This document shows, piece by piece, positions 36,268 through 46,689 of a stretch of 64,000 nucleotides of DNA (its first letter is position 1; the number at the start of each line of letters is the position of its first letter). The position numbers were made by a program, and so were the translations under genes. The DNA is from Parelaphostrongylus tenuis (lineage: Eukaryota; Nematoda; Chromadorea; Rhabditida; Metastrongylidae): contig JAHQIW010000096.1 in assembly GCA_019055375.1 (NCBI GenBank), positions 39,111 through 103,110 on the forward strand, in the 5' to 3' direction. The notes below the pieces were generated by a model that searched no databases, was not told where the DNA came from, and saw only the letters and a program-made list of their open reading frames with translations.

Positions 36268-36655
36268 GGCGGACGTGGCTCAGTGGTTGTGACGGTTGTC
36301 CCATTGCCGCACGTGTCGATCACCTCCCCAACATTTTCGCGTAGTCGAATTCGAACGCCCTATAGAACGCCACGAGTATTGATAGAGGATGCTATGGCCG
36401 AGTGACTGTGATGCTGGTCGCGGCTCGCGTGGGAAGAAACCCCACTTCACCCCTCCCCCGCTTCGCGCCCCCGCCTCCTCTCCCCTACCTTTTGTGGCAG
36501 TCAACCATAATGCCTCATTAAACATCACAGCCAGGCGACCCAAGAGATTATAAGGAGATGTGCTCGAGCAGTATTCAACGATGTGCAAGAAAAGGACGGA
36601 AAACGAACTGAGCACTGGAAACAGTGGATCCACGCAGTGAATAGAAAAGAAAAGA
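36268..36655 (+). mobile_element. Two adjacent SINE family 2 copies
   Basis: A partial copy starts at 36268 (GGACGTGGCTCAGTGGTTGT, head) and a fuller one at about 36390 (ATGGCCGAGTGACTGTGATG). The second continues through 'ggcagtcaacc' and 'cacagccaggcga' to 'aagaaaaggacgg' and 'cgcagtgaat', the usual 3' end. Confidence 0.7.
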
Positions 36656-36798
36656 AACTATAAAATGGATCAAGTGAATGAAAGAAAACATGGACAGCAT
36701 ACCCTTACATTCGTGCTTTTTAAACCTCGCTCAAAGCAATATGTGATCTCATAAGCATATCTTGAGCCTATAATGAAAGCTTATATGGCACTTGTACA

Positions 36799-36841
36799 GT
36801 GCTAGACACGTGCTTCGGCATTACAGCTTCATCAGTAACGC
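36799..36841 (-). ncRNA. Hammerhead-like ribozyme, left arm
   Basis: Core CTGATGA (complement of 36829-36835) is intact; stem II is weak; GAAG replaces GAAA but can still form a G-U pair closing stem III (GCACGTGT). Stem I pairs GTTA with TAGC. Confidence 0.45.
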
Positions 36842-37113
36842 GGGTGCCGTTCGGTTCAGCCATTCTCTTACAGGGAGACATACCCACTGCATATAAAGGA
36901 ATCGACGCCGGATTATATCATTTCAATGCCTTTTAGGTAGGTGATATGATCTTCCCGGTATAAGTACCATATCAGACCTTATGACAGGTTCAAGATATGT
37001 TATGAGATTGCAAATTGCTTTGAACGAAGTCTATAATAACAGATGATTCGGTGTCGATCCTTTTATAGTAGGGGTATATCACCTGCAAAAGATTGGCTGA
37101 ACTGAAAGAGACC

Positions 37114-37156
37114 GTGCTACTGATGATGCTGTAATGGCGAAACACGTGTATAGAAC
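37114..37156 (+). ncRNA. Hammerhead ribozyme, right arm
   Basis: Core CTGATGA (37120-37126) plus one extra T, stem II GCT with GGC, GAAA (37139-37142), stem III ACACGTGT, predicted cleavage after A37150, and stem I GTGCTA with TAGAAC (five of six pairs). Confidence 0.55.
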
Positions 37157-37564
37157 TGTATAAGTGCCATATAAGGCCTCATGATAGGCTTAAAATATGT
37201 TGAGATTATGGAGAACATAGTTACCAGACCTCAGTCACAGAGTGAATAACTTCTCTACTACAACAAAATATGTTGTTTGGTTTGAATATCCATTCAAAAT
37301 GTATTGCAATATATTGGTCCTTAAACTGAGACGTCAAACTTGAATCATTCTATTTCTCGAGTTGGGTATACCACTGCTGCAGCCGGTGCTGTCTATAGCT
37401 AAATGCTTAGTGGCGTCACTCGTCCCAGTCGCTTTTTCTACTGTTTTCTTAAAGATACGTGCCCTACCAGTGTTAGTGCATCACAATTCTACCCATAAAC
37501 TTTCCAAATAGAACCCACCACACTCTTTTTCATGATTTTTATCCAGTCTGTCTTTACAGTATTT

Positions 37565-37785
37565 TTTCTTCGCTGCTCAAATCTCAAAACTTCTAGCATT
37601 CAATTCGTTTTTTTCGTTTTCTCGAACGTGCCAGAATATTAGTAAAACTCATATGCTTGCAATCTCGAGGATAGCCTGGCCGCGGCGTTCCATTAGGCGC
37701 TCGCAGTTTACTCCCGGAAAATGTTAGGGCGGTCCCTGCGCTGCGACAAGCACCACAACCACTTGGCCACGGCGCCCCCCAACCC
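37565..37785 (-). mobile_element. tRNA-derived SINE, family 2
   Basis: Minus strand reads the head GGCGCCGTGGCCAAGTGG, then the body and 3' end as in the 10.7-kb copy. It is inserted in LR1 copy 2. Confidence 0.75.
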
Positions 37786-38202
37786 AACACTAAGTCGTTT
37801 TATTCTGCAATCAATGAAGGGGTGAGGAAAAATGATAACCACACATTGAGCTCGAAGGTGGATGGCATGGGGAAGTGGTCAGTAACCTAAATTGACTCCT
37901 TTCAACAGTTTTCAAATTCACCTGGTAACGACTCAGCTCGGCCGTCTCTAAGACTGCAAGGAGATTCAACTTGATGAGCATTTGACGACATTCTAAACAA
38001 GACAATATACTACAGCAGCAGTCGAAGCAGCAAGCAAATGGTCGAGGACCATTGAGAAGATAATGCGAGGAAAGAAATCGGATGCAAAAGTTATCAAGAT
38101 CTATATACGACGTGTGATGAGGGGTCATGTAAAAAAATGTAAATAAATAATAAGAAGTCTGTGACGTTCGTCATTTGGATAAATGAAGTGAGAATAGAGT
38201 AA

Positions 38203-38446
38203 AGTGGGAGTCGTGACTAAGTGGTTGTGCTGCTTGTCGCGGCGCGCTTGCGACCGAACTCCACTTTCAACGCTCTCCGGCAAGCGACCTAGGAAACCAT
38301 GTAACTAGGCCATTCTCGAGATTGCAAAAAGGTGCGCTCAACCACTATTTCAAGACGTTCACGAAGAAGGCGAGAAACGACTGAGTGCTCGAAGAACTTG
38401 GATTCGCACAGTGAAGAGGATAGAGGATATAAAGTGGAGAAAAGTA
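38203..38446 (+). mobile_element. tRNA-derived SINE, family 2, with short flanking repeat
   Basis: The head (GAGTCGTGACTAAGTGGTTG), body and 3' end match the family. ATAGAGTAA occurs just before (38193) and just after (38447), a probable target-site duplication. Confidence 0.7.
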
Positions 38447-38693
38447 TAGAGTAAGAGAAAACCTGTTGAACATGAAGAAAAGTGACTTACTGACACATTA
38501 TCGCACAAACTGACACATAGTGGATGGTGTGTATTATAACCGATCATATGTTTAGTTCCACGTGGACGATATGAGATGTAATAATTATTTTTGGTGATAA
38601 TTTATTTCTTACGACAACCCTTTTCCACTCCTCTTGCCATCGATCGAACAGATGTTGTGGTGGGTAGCCGCTGAGAAATGCTCTATTTTACAC

Positions 38694-38957
38694 TTACACA
38701 GTAGTAGCAGTGACTGTTTCGGGGGGATTCACAAGCTGATTCGAATCACTTCCGTAACATTCAAATAGGACAGACGTTATTTCATTACTAGTGGGTAGAG
38801 GGAAATAGCGAATCCTTGCGAGTTCTGTTTTGGGAGGACTGAACTGCAGAGCCAACGACAGGACCTGCTCTACCGCAACAATGTACTTCATCAAGTTTAC
38901 AGCACCAGAAAACACTTCGGAAGAGGCCCACGCTGCTTCCGAACTTGATATGCTCAA
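38694..38957 (-). CDS. Orphan ORF, unidentified
   Basis: An 87-codon minus frame with balanced composition (NLMKYIVAVEQVLSLALQFS, PPKTELARIRYFPLP, TSNEITSVLFECYG) ending in a stop. A second overlapping frame of 97 codons is also open, which weakens the case. No family is recognised. Confidence 0.25.
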   Translation of the reverse strand: MSISSSEAAWASSEVFSGAVNLMKYIVAVEQVLSLALQFSPPKTELARIRYFPLPTSNEITSVLFECYGSDSNQLVNPPETVTATTV

Positions 38958-39234
38958 TATGGTACCATGTGCTTCTCTGAATAGTATGTATTTTACTTAA
39001 AACAGCAGAGATGCTAAAGTCAACAGTGCATAAACCCGATGAAAACTCCATGATATATGAATGTATACCACGATTCGTCACGTCGCGCTTTGTGTGAGAC
39101 AGGAATCTTATACTTGCACAACCACCAATGAAATGCGAAATGATATCTGCTAAATTTAGGTTTTAAGAGGACATTATCACTAGTACATGATGCATTCAAT
39201 AATAATCCTTTCATTCAGTCGATTTTAGAGGTGT

Positions 39235-39420
39235 TATGATGTTGCAGACATGATGCGCAATAATGCTGAGCGATGTGCAAATTTTGAACTACAGGCGTAA
39301 CTCGAACCAAAATTACGTCCTTCCCAGGGGCGCGTGCTCAAACAATTACACTACCAACGTCTGTTTTGACACCACTCCATAAACGATAGATTGTCACAAG
39401 AGAAACTATAAATATATTGA
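39235..39420 (-). mobile_element. tRNA-like palindrome family, single arm
   Basis: Plus strand has 'gatgtgcaaattttgaac' then GGCGTAACTCGAACC and 'cactaccaacgtc', matching the left (minus) arm of the copies at 44.4 and 59.4 kb. The second arm is absent. Confidence 0.5.
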
Positions 39421-39424
39421 ATAA

Positions 39425-40195
39425 AGGTTTCTGAGTGTAAAGAGTGCTCACGTGTCGAATTTCCTCTTATGTATAAACAGGAAAATTCCTTTATCACACT
39501 TTCCGAAAAGAAGCATATTTACAATTATTAGGTGACATTTCACTACACTCCGATGTCCCAAAAATCACGCTAATCATTACAAAGTGTATGGAATGTGCAC
39601 GTGTTTACGTGATTTCTTCCCGTAAAGGGGCTTTCTCACTAGACTATTAGTAATCACTCAACAGTCTGAAAACTGGAAATTCAGAACTGAGACAGGCTTG
39701 TAAAGAGATTCTCACAGTATGTTCTGCTGACAAGAAATTAATAACGTTTTGCTTTCATATGCGTTGTTCCGACAGAAGTGATTTTTTGGTATTACATAGC
39801 AAATCTTTGACTAAAGAGAACTTTGTTCCTACGAGAGATTGAATATTACTGGATGGTTTTAAGTAATCATTTTTTTGTGAAGAAGACGTTCAGTTATTCT
39901 GAAAATTCCCACTTTTCAATAAGAAAGCTCCATATTTGGGAAAGAAAAGCCTAGAACACCCAAATAGGTGTAATACAGTGACAAGAACCGTGTTGATCAA
40001 TGATGTTCAAAGTGCAATATACGAGATAATAAAAAATTTTCAGGCTTGAAAGGATAGAACAAAATTTGTTCTATGTTTCTGTAAAGGCGCCAACTTCTGA
40101 AGTTCACTGACAATGAAAAATTTGAAGACAGTTATCTATGAAATGGTATCGCAAGCAGTGTACTCCATTATTTTTAGTAAACTATCCACTGTCCT
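39425..40195. other. No gene recognised
   Basis: No exon or known repeat identified. Confidence 0.4.
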
Positions 40196-40225
40196 GCAAT
40201 TTTCAATCATGGTGATGATATCTAG

Positions 40226-40505
40226 AAGCGCATGTGACGCAGTGGTTAGTGGTGTTTTGCCTCGCACACAGGGTCAATGGATTCGATCCACGCTCCTGGC
40301 CTGCCAGGCCATCCATTTCTCCGGCGTTTATGAAATGCTAGCGGGCTTGTCTCGGATGATAAGTAACGTTGACTCGATACATTGGCAGGCTATCAAGAGT
40401 CATTATAAAAGGCAGATATGCATTCAATCACCTCAAACGTGCTAAAAATTGAAGGTGGATGCATGGCGCATCCCTCAGGGATTGATTGACGGCGAAAACT
40501 CTATC
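40226..40505 (+). mobile_element. tRNA-derived SINE, family 1
   Basis: The head GCGCATGTGACGCAGTGG and B-box-like GGATTCGATCC are followed by the family body ('gactcgatacattgg', 'tatgcattcaatcacctcaa') and the 3' end 'gggattgattgacgg'. Confidence 0.75.
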
Positions 40506-40562
40506 ATTTATTCTTTTCATCCAAAGATTCCTAGACTTTTTGATCACACGCCTATTTCGCTT

Positions 40563-40745
40563 GTGACATTGCTATATCATACCTTTATTTCAAGTGTTTT
40601 CTTAAGACTACGCTCAAATTTCAATAGATCTCCTTATTGTTATTTGAACCAACATGTCATGTGGTCTGGTAAGGGCTCTTGTACAGCCCGATACACGTCT
40701 TTCGTCCTAACAGACTCGTCAGTCGAGCAGAACCCGTCGTGTTTC
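40563..40745 (-). repeat. Hammerhead-family insert
   Basis: Contains the family's 'caagtgttttcttaagac' and the minus-strand ribozyme at 40686-40728. It lies within otherwise collinear block DB. Confidence 0.65.
40686..40728 (-). ncRNA. Hammerhead ribozyme
   Basis: The minus strand reads stem I GCTCGA, core CTGACGA, stem II GTC with GAC, GAAA, then GACGTGTA and TCGGGC. Stem I pairs in all six positions. Stem III has one mismatch (G for C after GAAA). Confidence 0.6.
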
Positions 40746-41267
40746 AACCTTACTGACTTCAGACTTTGCTATGTCCTCAAATTGGTGAATCTTTCTGCTA
40801 TCAATGTGTTTTCATGCAGACTTCAGCGATTTCGTAACCTGTCTTAATCCCTCATTTTGCTCGTGGTGTTCTCCTTGATTTCGCACGTTATCGTCGACTT
40901 TAGACTGGCGGGGTTTACATGCCAGTTTCGACCCACCCATTCAACGAATGTGTATGAACGTGAATAATCATGTAAAAAATCACTGCTAATAGTAGAGAAG
41001 AATGTGGCATACATAAACCATTACTACGTCCACAGGTTTAATTCTTTTTTTTTCAATGATGACTTTGCCGTAGTGCGCGGAATGAGTTCATGTCGAAACT
41101 GAAACTCTACGTCATGATGACTGATTTCGAAAGTAGAAATGATATTATGTATTGTTAATTCTTCCTTACGACTGCTTTGAAAACCTTGTTCATGACAATA
41201 TAAACTAATAACTTATTTTGAGTCTTTCAGGCAGTGTGATTAATCGTCGTCGATTTCTTCATGTATG

Positions 41268-41405
41268 TGTGGAATCTCCCCTGCAAAGGATTGGCTGAAA
41301 TGAAAGGCACCGTGTAACTGATGAAGCTGAAAGGCGGAAACATGTGCCTTGCACTATAGAAGTGACATAACAGACCTCATGAAAGGCTCAAAATATGTTT
41401 TCAGA
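41268..41405 (+). repeat. Hammerhead-family half unit (CTGATGA type), decayed
   Basis: Matches the right half of 36745-37215 ('aaaggattggctgaa', CTGATGAAGCTGAAAGGC, 'aggctcaaaatatg'). The GAAA region is shifted, so activity is unlikely. Confidence 0.55.
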
Positions 41406-41489
41406 ATATAATTCATTGACTGACGATTTTGCTGAATTTTTATTATTTGATGACTATTTGTAGCACGAGTAAAGGTGAACTGCCCTTGA

Positions 41490-42075
41490 AATAGAAATGA
41501 ATAAAACTCAGAGAACTGAGTGGTGAGCAAAAACGCGGCATCAGGCGGGAATCGAACTCACGTTTCATCCTGGCTGATAGCTAACATTAAGATGTTGAAG
41601 AATGAGTGGTCGGGCAAATGTGTCTGAGTGGTGTAGTGGTAGAGCACGAGTCCCCGGATAGGATGAAACGTGGGTTCAATTCCCGCCTGAGGCCGCGTTT
41701 TTGCTCACCACTCATTTCTCTAAGTTATATAGAAAACATCATAACAATGCGAAATGCATTGAAAAAATACTACTAATGTCGAGTATTAGTAATCATAATA
41801 GCTGTCAGCTCAACTGGGTTTATAAAGCGAAATCGCATACCCGACCAATCCTGTCAAAGGTTGGTGACTGATAGCTAACATTGAGATGTTGAAGAATGAG
41901 TGGTCGGGCAAATGTGTCTGAGTGGTGTAGTGGTAGAGCACGAGTCCCCGGATAGGATGAAACGTGGGTTCGATTCCCGCCTGAGGCCGCGTTTTTGCTC
42001 ACCACTCAATTTTCTTAGTTATATAGAAAACATCATAACAATGCGAAATGCATTGAAAAAATACTATTAATGTCG
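41490..42075 (+). mobile_element. Tandem tRNA-like elements (family 4)
   Basis: A truncated minus-strand arm at about 41535-41570 is followed by two direct units 294 bp apart. Each carries a tRNA-like sequence (41622-41693 and 41916-41987) with GTGTAGTGGTAGAGCA and GGGTTC(A/G)ATTCCCGC, then 'tatagaaaacatcataac'. The two units are nearly identical, so the duplication is recent. The acceptor stem is weaker than at 25.8 kb. Confidence 0.75.
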
Positions 42076-42079
42076 AGTA

Positions 42080-42660
42080 ATAGAAATGAATATAAGTGAA
42101 GTATAGAAAACTATAGTATGAAATATGAGCTTTTCGTAAAGAACTGGTTCCTTTGAAAAATATATCGCTTTAGAAAACATTAGCATTTTTCTAGGTTGTA
42201 ACAATGAAATAAGATTTTTAATAGAGCATATGTGGGTTTATAAAAAGTTATCAGTCATAGGACGATAAAATAAACCTTTTCTACCCAATTATGCAAAAAA
42301 GTATCTTCAAATTATCACCGATATGGCATCACACTGTAATGTACAGCACAATTTTTGACGAACAATTCATCATTTTATGATTATTTTGGAATGATGTTTT
42401 ATCGAAAAAAGTCGTAGTTTTGCAGTCTCCCCTACCATATTCCGCCATCTAGCGACGACTAAATCCTTTTTAGTAGCAATAAAAATACAACTTCCATCAG
42501 AAAACCATTGTATCTTCATTGTAACCCGCTATGCTCGCCGCGAGATCCTCCCGCGTGTCGTGCAGAGCATCAACGCGGTTTCGAAAGGGCTTACGAAAAA
42601 CTCAAAACATTCTATGGGACTACATCGAATTTTTGAGAGACCTCTCAAAATAGTCGATTG
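42080..42660. other. No gene recognised
   Basis: No exon or known repeat identified. Confidence 0.4.
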
Positions 42661-42664
42661 AAGA

Positions 42665-43440
42665 GATTCTTTCTGATTAAGAGGGAACAAATGGAAAATC
42701 GATCTCGTTCGTTGGAGATGACTTTTTCACAGGAATGTTAGTAACCATTTGCAAGCTGAGACTTGAGGCTACGCCGCACGATGCGGGTCTTCAATACACC
42801 TCTTTATTGCGGCTTGACACTCAAAATAAAATCTTGTTTTTTGAAGCCACTTGTTTTTTCTCTTATCTCGAATATATTTCGCTGGACGGAACTCCTTTCT
42901 TAGAGAAATGGTACTTCAGCTATAGCACAAGCCTCAAGAAACTCAAACATGTGTTTGCCTTCTGAAGAGCTTTTTTTAATCGTTCGATCTCCTCTGGTCC
43001 TTTGATTTCTGCTCTAAACCTCGTTGGACACAGCTCTTTCTTTAGGCCAATAGTAATCATCTGAGAGCGTAATGTCTCCTGATTCTAGCAATGTGCTTTT
43101 TTTCTAAAAATAGAAATGTTAATTTTTCTACGCTTTGATAGAAACATCAGATAGAGCGATTGAAACGGATACTGCGTGAATTTCTCTACACTTTGATATG
43201 TTTTAGGCTTCTTACGAGTGATAGGCGTAACAAAAATGAAGGCGAAAGGGGAGTGTGATACATAATTTTTGATCTGGATGCTAAAGCGCCATAAAAGAGT
43301 GTTTAGTACAATCGGCGACGTGGGGATGTAGCCTCCAGTCTTGGCTTTCGAATGGTTACCAACACTCTAATGAGAAGTTCCTCTTCAGCAAATGAGATCG
43401 GTTTTTCATTCGCTCCCTCCTAATCAGAAAGAACCTTGAA
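42665..43440. mobile_element. FB-D foldback element, second copy
   Basis: Inverted ends (TTCTTTCTGATTAAGAGGG at left, CCTCCTAATCAGAAAGAACC at right) with arms 'gtaaccatttgcaagctgag' and 'ggctttcgaatggttacc'. The centre differs from the 8-kb copy. The open frame 42735-42965 runs across an arm and is not a gene. Confidence 0.75.
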
Positions 43441-43524
43441 AACTAATACGGTGAACTGTTTCTCGCCTCAAGACCAACCGCTTTAAGTTCTGGCATCTCT
43501 CTGGTTTCACTGACTTCTTATAGG

Positions 43525-43765
43525 ATGAATTGGCTCATCAAGCCATCTATCCCTCCGGCGTCGACATATTGGTGCAAACTGGTCTCAGACTTGTTTGTGA
43601 GGATAAGCAGCACTGACTCGATTTAGCTGGAGGCGACGGCGAGTCGTTGGAAAAGAAAAATACGCATTCAATCACCTCAAACAAAGGTAGAGATTGGAGA
43701 CGATTGCAGGGCGCATCTCTCAGCAAGCCATCCACGCCGAGAGCTATATCCTTGTCCTTTTTGCT
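43525..43765 (+). mobile_element. tRNA-derived SINE, family 1, 5'-truncated
   Basis: Starts in the body ('catcaagccatctatcc') and keeps 'gataagcagcactgactcga', 'cattcaatcacctcaaac' and the 3' end; the tRNA-like head is absent. Confidence 0.7.
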
Positions 43766-43904
43766 AATTTTAAATCAGATGATGTATAAAAGCATAAGCT
43801 GAACGAAAGAGAGTCAGCTAGAACTGTAGGATAATAACATTTTGTTTGAAATGCACCAGAACATTGAGATGCGGATTCTATTTGATTAGCAGAAATCAGC
43901 GAAC

Positions 43905-44190
43905 TCTTGCAATGTCCATGATAACAACGCTCAACTATCCATCTTTGCGGTGTTTTTTCCTCACTCTGCGAATCCCAGTACTTATAGCATTCAATCGCCT
44001 TTTCATTTTCTACTTCACCGTCTTAAAGTAGTGATTGGGCCTGTCTCCCTGCAATCCCAAAGTTAGCCTGGCTGTGGCGTTTCATCGGACGTTCGTTTTT
44101 GACTGACGGAGAGTGTTTGGGGCTGAGGTTCGGCCCCCACACGCGCTGCAACGAACATCACAACCACTTGGCCATCACCCTCCCCCGTCC
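43905..44190 (-). mobile_element. tRNA-derived SINE, family 2
   Basis: Minus strand begins GGGTGATGGCCAAGTGGTTG and keeps the body ('ggctaactttgggattgca') and the 3' end (complement of 'cactctgcgaatcccagta'). Confidence 0.75.
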
Positions 44191-44444
44191 GTGATAACGA
44201 ATAAAAAAAAAGGAATGTTCACGAATCTCTTATAAAATGAACCGTCAACAGATTCATTATGTGAAAAACTGTACCAAAGGCAAATTTTTGCTCTATTCGA
44301 TCAATTCCACTACAGTAAGTCCTTTAGATGGACGGATAGCACAAGTGTCAGTTCATGATGTTCTCTCGAAACATTTTTGATTTCTTTTAAGAAAAATCGT
44401 TCATTGAAATTCCTTTTAATTAGCCGCTTCTAGTGATGGTGTGA

Positions 44445-44835
44445 TGTTTGATATAGAGCGATGTGCAAAACGTTCGCGTCAACCGAGGCTAGAACCCGCA
44501 CCGCACTCTGTCCCAAAGCGCTTGCTCTATCCGTCTAGCTACTGAAGCCCATTTTGTACATCATCGCTACAGAAGTGGTTAAATAAATAGAATTCGTTCG
44601 ATCTTTGATACCCACTATCTGCAGCGTGACTGGTTTCAATGTTGGTATCGACTATTAGAGCCAATCCGTTGACGGCTGGTGACTGGGCGATAAATGCGCT
44701 GCAGCGAAGGAGTGGTGTGCAAAATGGGCGTCACTAGTGTAACGGATAGAGCACCCGCTCTCGGACAAAGTGCGGTGCTGGTTCTAGTCCCGCCTGACGC
44801 GTAAGTATTGCAAAATCATCCATGTTTAAAATGGC
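44445..44835. mobile_element. Palindromic tRNA-like element, two arms
   Basis: The left arm (44476-44548, minus) and right arm (44728-44800, plus) are inverted tRNA-like sequences. The right arm reads GCGTCAC, GTGTAACGGATAGAGCA, then GGTTCTAGTCCCGCCTGACGC-type ends split by the T-loop. A spacer of about 180 bp separates them. Ends contain 'gatgtgcaaaacg'. Confidence 0.7.
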
Positions 44836-45384
44836 CATTGTTACAACATAGACGTACGCTACAATCCATACAACATCAATTTGCTCGTATTTTCGTTTAT
44901 CGCATATTTCTCGTTGATCTTATCACTTTGGAGAAGGGATAAGGGAAAGCAGGGGGGGAGGGGGGTTCACGAGATGTTCACATAGCCCCAATGGGACATG
45001 TCTCCCAGTAGAAAGGTGTCGCCGCCGACGCATTTGCTTAGGTATTGACATGAGTCGTAAATAAACCATATGTCTTTCACATCTCCAGAACATATGGAGA
45101 ACCTTAGCAAAAAGTTTTGCCATCTATGGAAAGGCGCAGGTGTGGAATTTCTGAGTGTAACAACCTACTTTCACCTTCCTATCGATTATTTTGAGACCTC
45201 ACCTGACGGGTTGGCTTCTGTGGACTCAGAAGCGTGTGCAGCAACTCCGCCTTCTATCTCCCGGTTGAACGTCTAATACAGCTACTTTTCGTTGCAGGAC
45301 CCGCAGCTGAGTCTTGGAATGATTCGCGTGCGACCTTCGACGGCGTCTCGACTGCTGTTTCATGAAGTTGAAACCACACCTGCG

Positions 45385-46005
45385 CACACACCTGTATCAC
45401 CATTCGTCTCGTTGATCTGCGAGTGACTTAAGCAGGCAGCAGCATCACTCTCATTATTCCCTATCGCGTGCTAGTGTAGCCCAGTGGTCATCCTCGCTCT
45501 TCGGATTCGATAAACATCATATCTTTTTTCTAGCCTTTTTATGAAGAAATCGGACCACCGGGTCAGTGGTCTTCCTGTAGAACGCTCGATATTCCGAGAA
45601 AGCCAGTCGATAACGGCTCTTGTCCATCGGTTATCGTTAAGCGCATCACATGTGCGACCCACCTTATTTTCAATATCCTGGCGTGTAGAACTGTGTCTTT
45701 GATCCTCGACCTTTGACGTAGGTCGCAACTTCGGATCCTTCCTCTCATTTGCGAGATACGGAATACTCCTAGCATCGACCTTTCGAGTGCGCGTTCAATA
45801 ACGCCAAGTGATCTTTCATTTGCTCACGTTGCGAGCAGGTTACTGGTGCATTCGTTAGGACAAGGATCATTGTCGATTCGAAAATTTGGGCAAGCATCCG
45901 ATGTTCTTTGTCCTCTTCACTACATCCTCGATGCTCTCAAATGTTCTCCAAGCCGCTACATGCCGACGAAGATCGCGCGCGATTCATTTCAAAACTTAGC
46001 TGCGC
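45385..46005 (-). pseudogene. RTE LINE 3' part
   Basis: Minus strand: thumb and C-terminal blocks SRISQMR-like FRISQMRGRIRSCDLRQRSR, KDTVLHARILKIRWVAHVMR and LTRWSDFFIKRLEKRYD, matching the full-length copy, and ending with the 'gatacaggtgtgtg' tail. Frames are broken between blocks. Confidence 0.85.
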
Positions 46006-46139
46006 GTCCTGTAACGAAAGGTAGCTGTAGTAGCCGGCGCCCAGTCACGGCAGAGAAGGTTCAGTCGTTGGGCACGCCTCTGGGTCCACGGAAGTCAGCC
46101 GGTAAAAACTCAGTGTAGTCCGATAGAATGACTTAGGTT

Positions 46140-46380
46140 TGTCAAGAGGTCTGGTATGGCATCTCGAGTGGTAGACGCACGTTTCGGCTTCTTAAGCTTA
46201 ATCATTACCACATGTCTTTCGCTCCATCTCTACAATTAGTGTAGTGGCGCCGAACATGTATCACTCCACGTCAAGTGGAAAGTGGTACTGATGAGGCCAG
46301 CGAGTAAATTGAAACGTGCATCACCTCACTCGAGAGGTCACCATACCAGAACTCTTGAAAGGCCTAAGACGATCTATTTT
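46140..46380. repeat. Small palindrome with hammerhead-like arms
   Basis: Inverted ends ('gtctggtatggcatctcgag' and 'cataccagaac'). The right arm has CTGATGA (46288-46294), then GAAACGTGC. The left arm (minus) has perfect stem I GTGGTA with TACCAC and stem III ACG-TG-CGT, but its core is changed. Confidence 0.55.
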
Positions 46381-46689
46381 ACAACCTTTAGTTAGTAATC
46401 AAGAAGCAATCGCGTGCTCACTGAGAGGAGAACGAGTATGGGCTTGATGGAACCATGGGCAAAATAGAGGTGTCGATTGCATCTGCACTTCAATCGATTG
46501 GAGCTTCTCAAGTATTGTAGTGGATTTCCCCACAAGAACTATTTTTGCCTTTAGAGTGGTGGTGTTTACTTATCAGTTTTGATCCACCACTTTGTTTAAA
46601 TGTGTTCGAGCGTGAATAATCAACAAAAATGTGGCACGTGTGAGCTAGTAACTAGCATCTCTTCGTTTCATCTCGTTTGAAGCATCCGT

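Larger units (their letters stand above)
36745..37215. repeat. Palindrome of two hammerhead-family units (CTGATGA type)
   Basis: The ends are inverted copies ('cttatatggcacttgtac' and 'gtataagtgccatataag'), with 'cgatccttttata' and 'tatataaaggaatcg' around the centre. Each half carries a hammerhead with core CTGATGA, a subfamily distinct from the CTGACGA one. A half copy lies at 41268-41405. Confidence 0.7.
37240..38705 (+). repeat. Low-copy repeat LR1, copy 2, with SINE insertions
   Basis: Collinear with 26690-27740 once the SINEs at 37565-37785 and 38203-38446 are removed. Shared blocks include 'atatgttgttt', 'gccg..gtc...tagctaaatgcttag', 'gcagcaagc' and 'agatgttgtggtgggtagc'. Confidence 0.6.
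40200..41035 (+). repeat. Duplicated block DB, copy 1 (disrupted by a hammerhead repeat)
   Basis: Collinear with 46690-47570: SINE 1, then 'agattcctagact', 'attggtgaatctt', 'gatttcgtaacct', then 'gaacgtgaataatcatgtaa' and 'gaatgtggcatacataaacc'. The interval 40563-40745 is a hammerhead-family insert missing from the second copy. Confidence 0.65.

Noticed and set aside
42735..42965. 76-codon ORF
   Set aside because: Lies in the arm and loop of the second FB-D foldback element.
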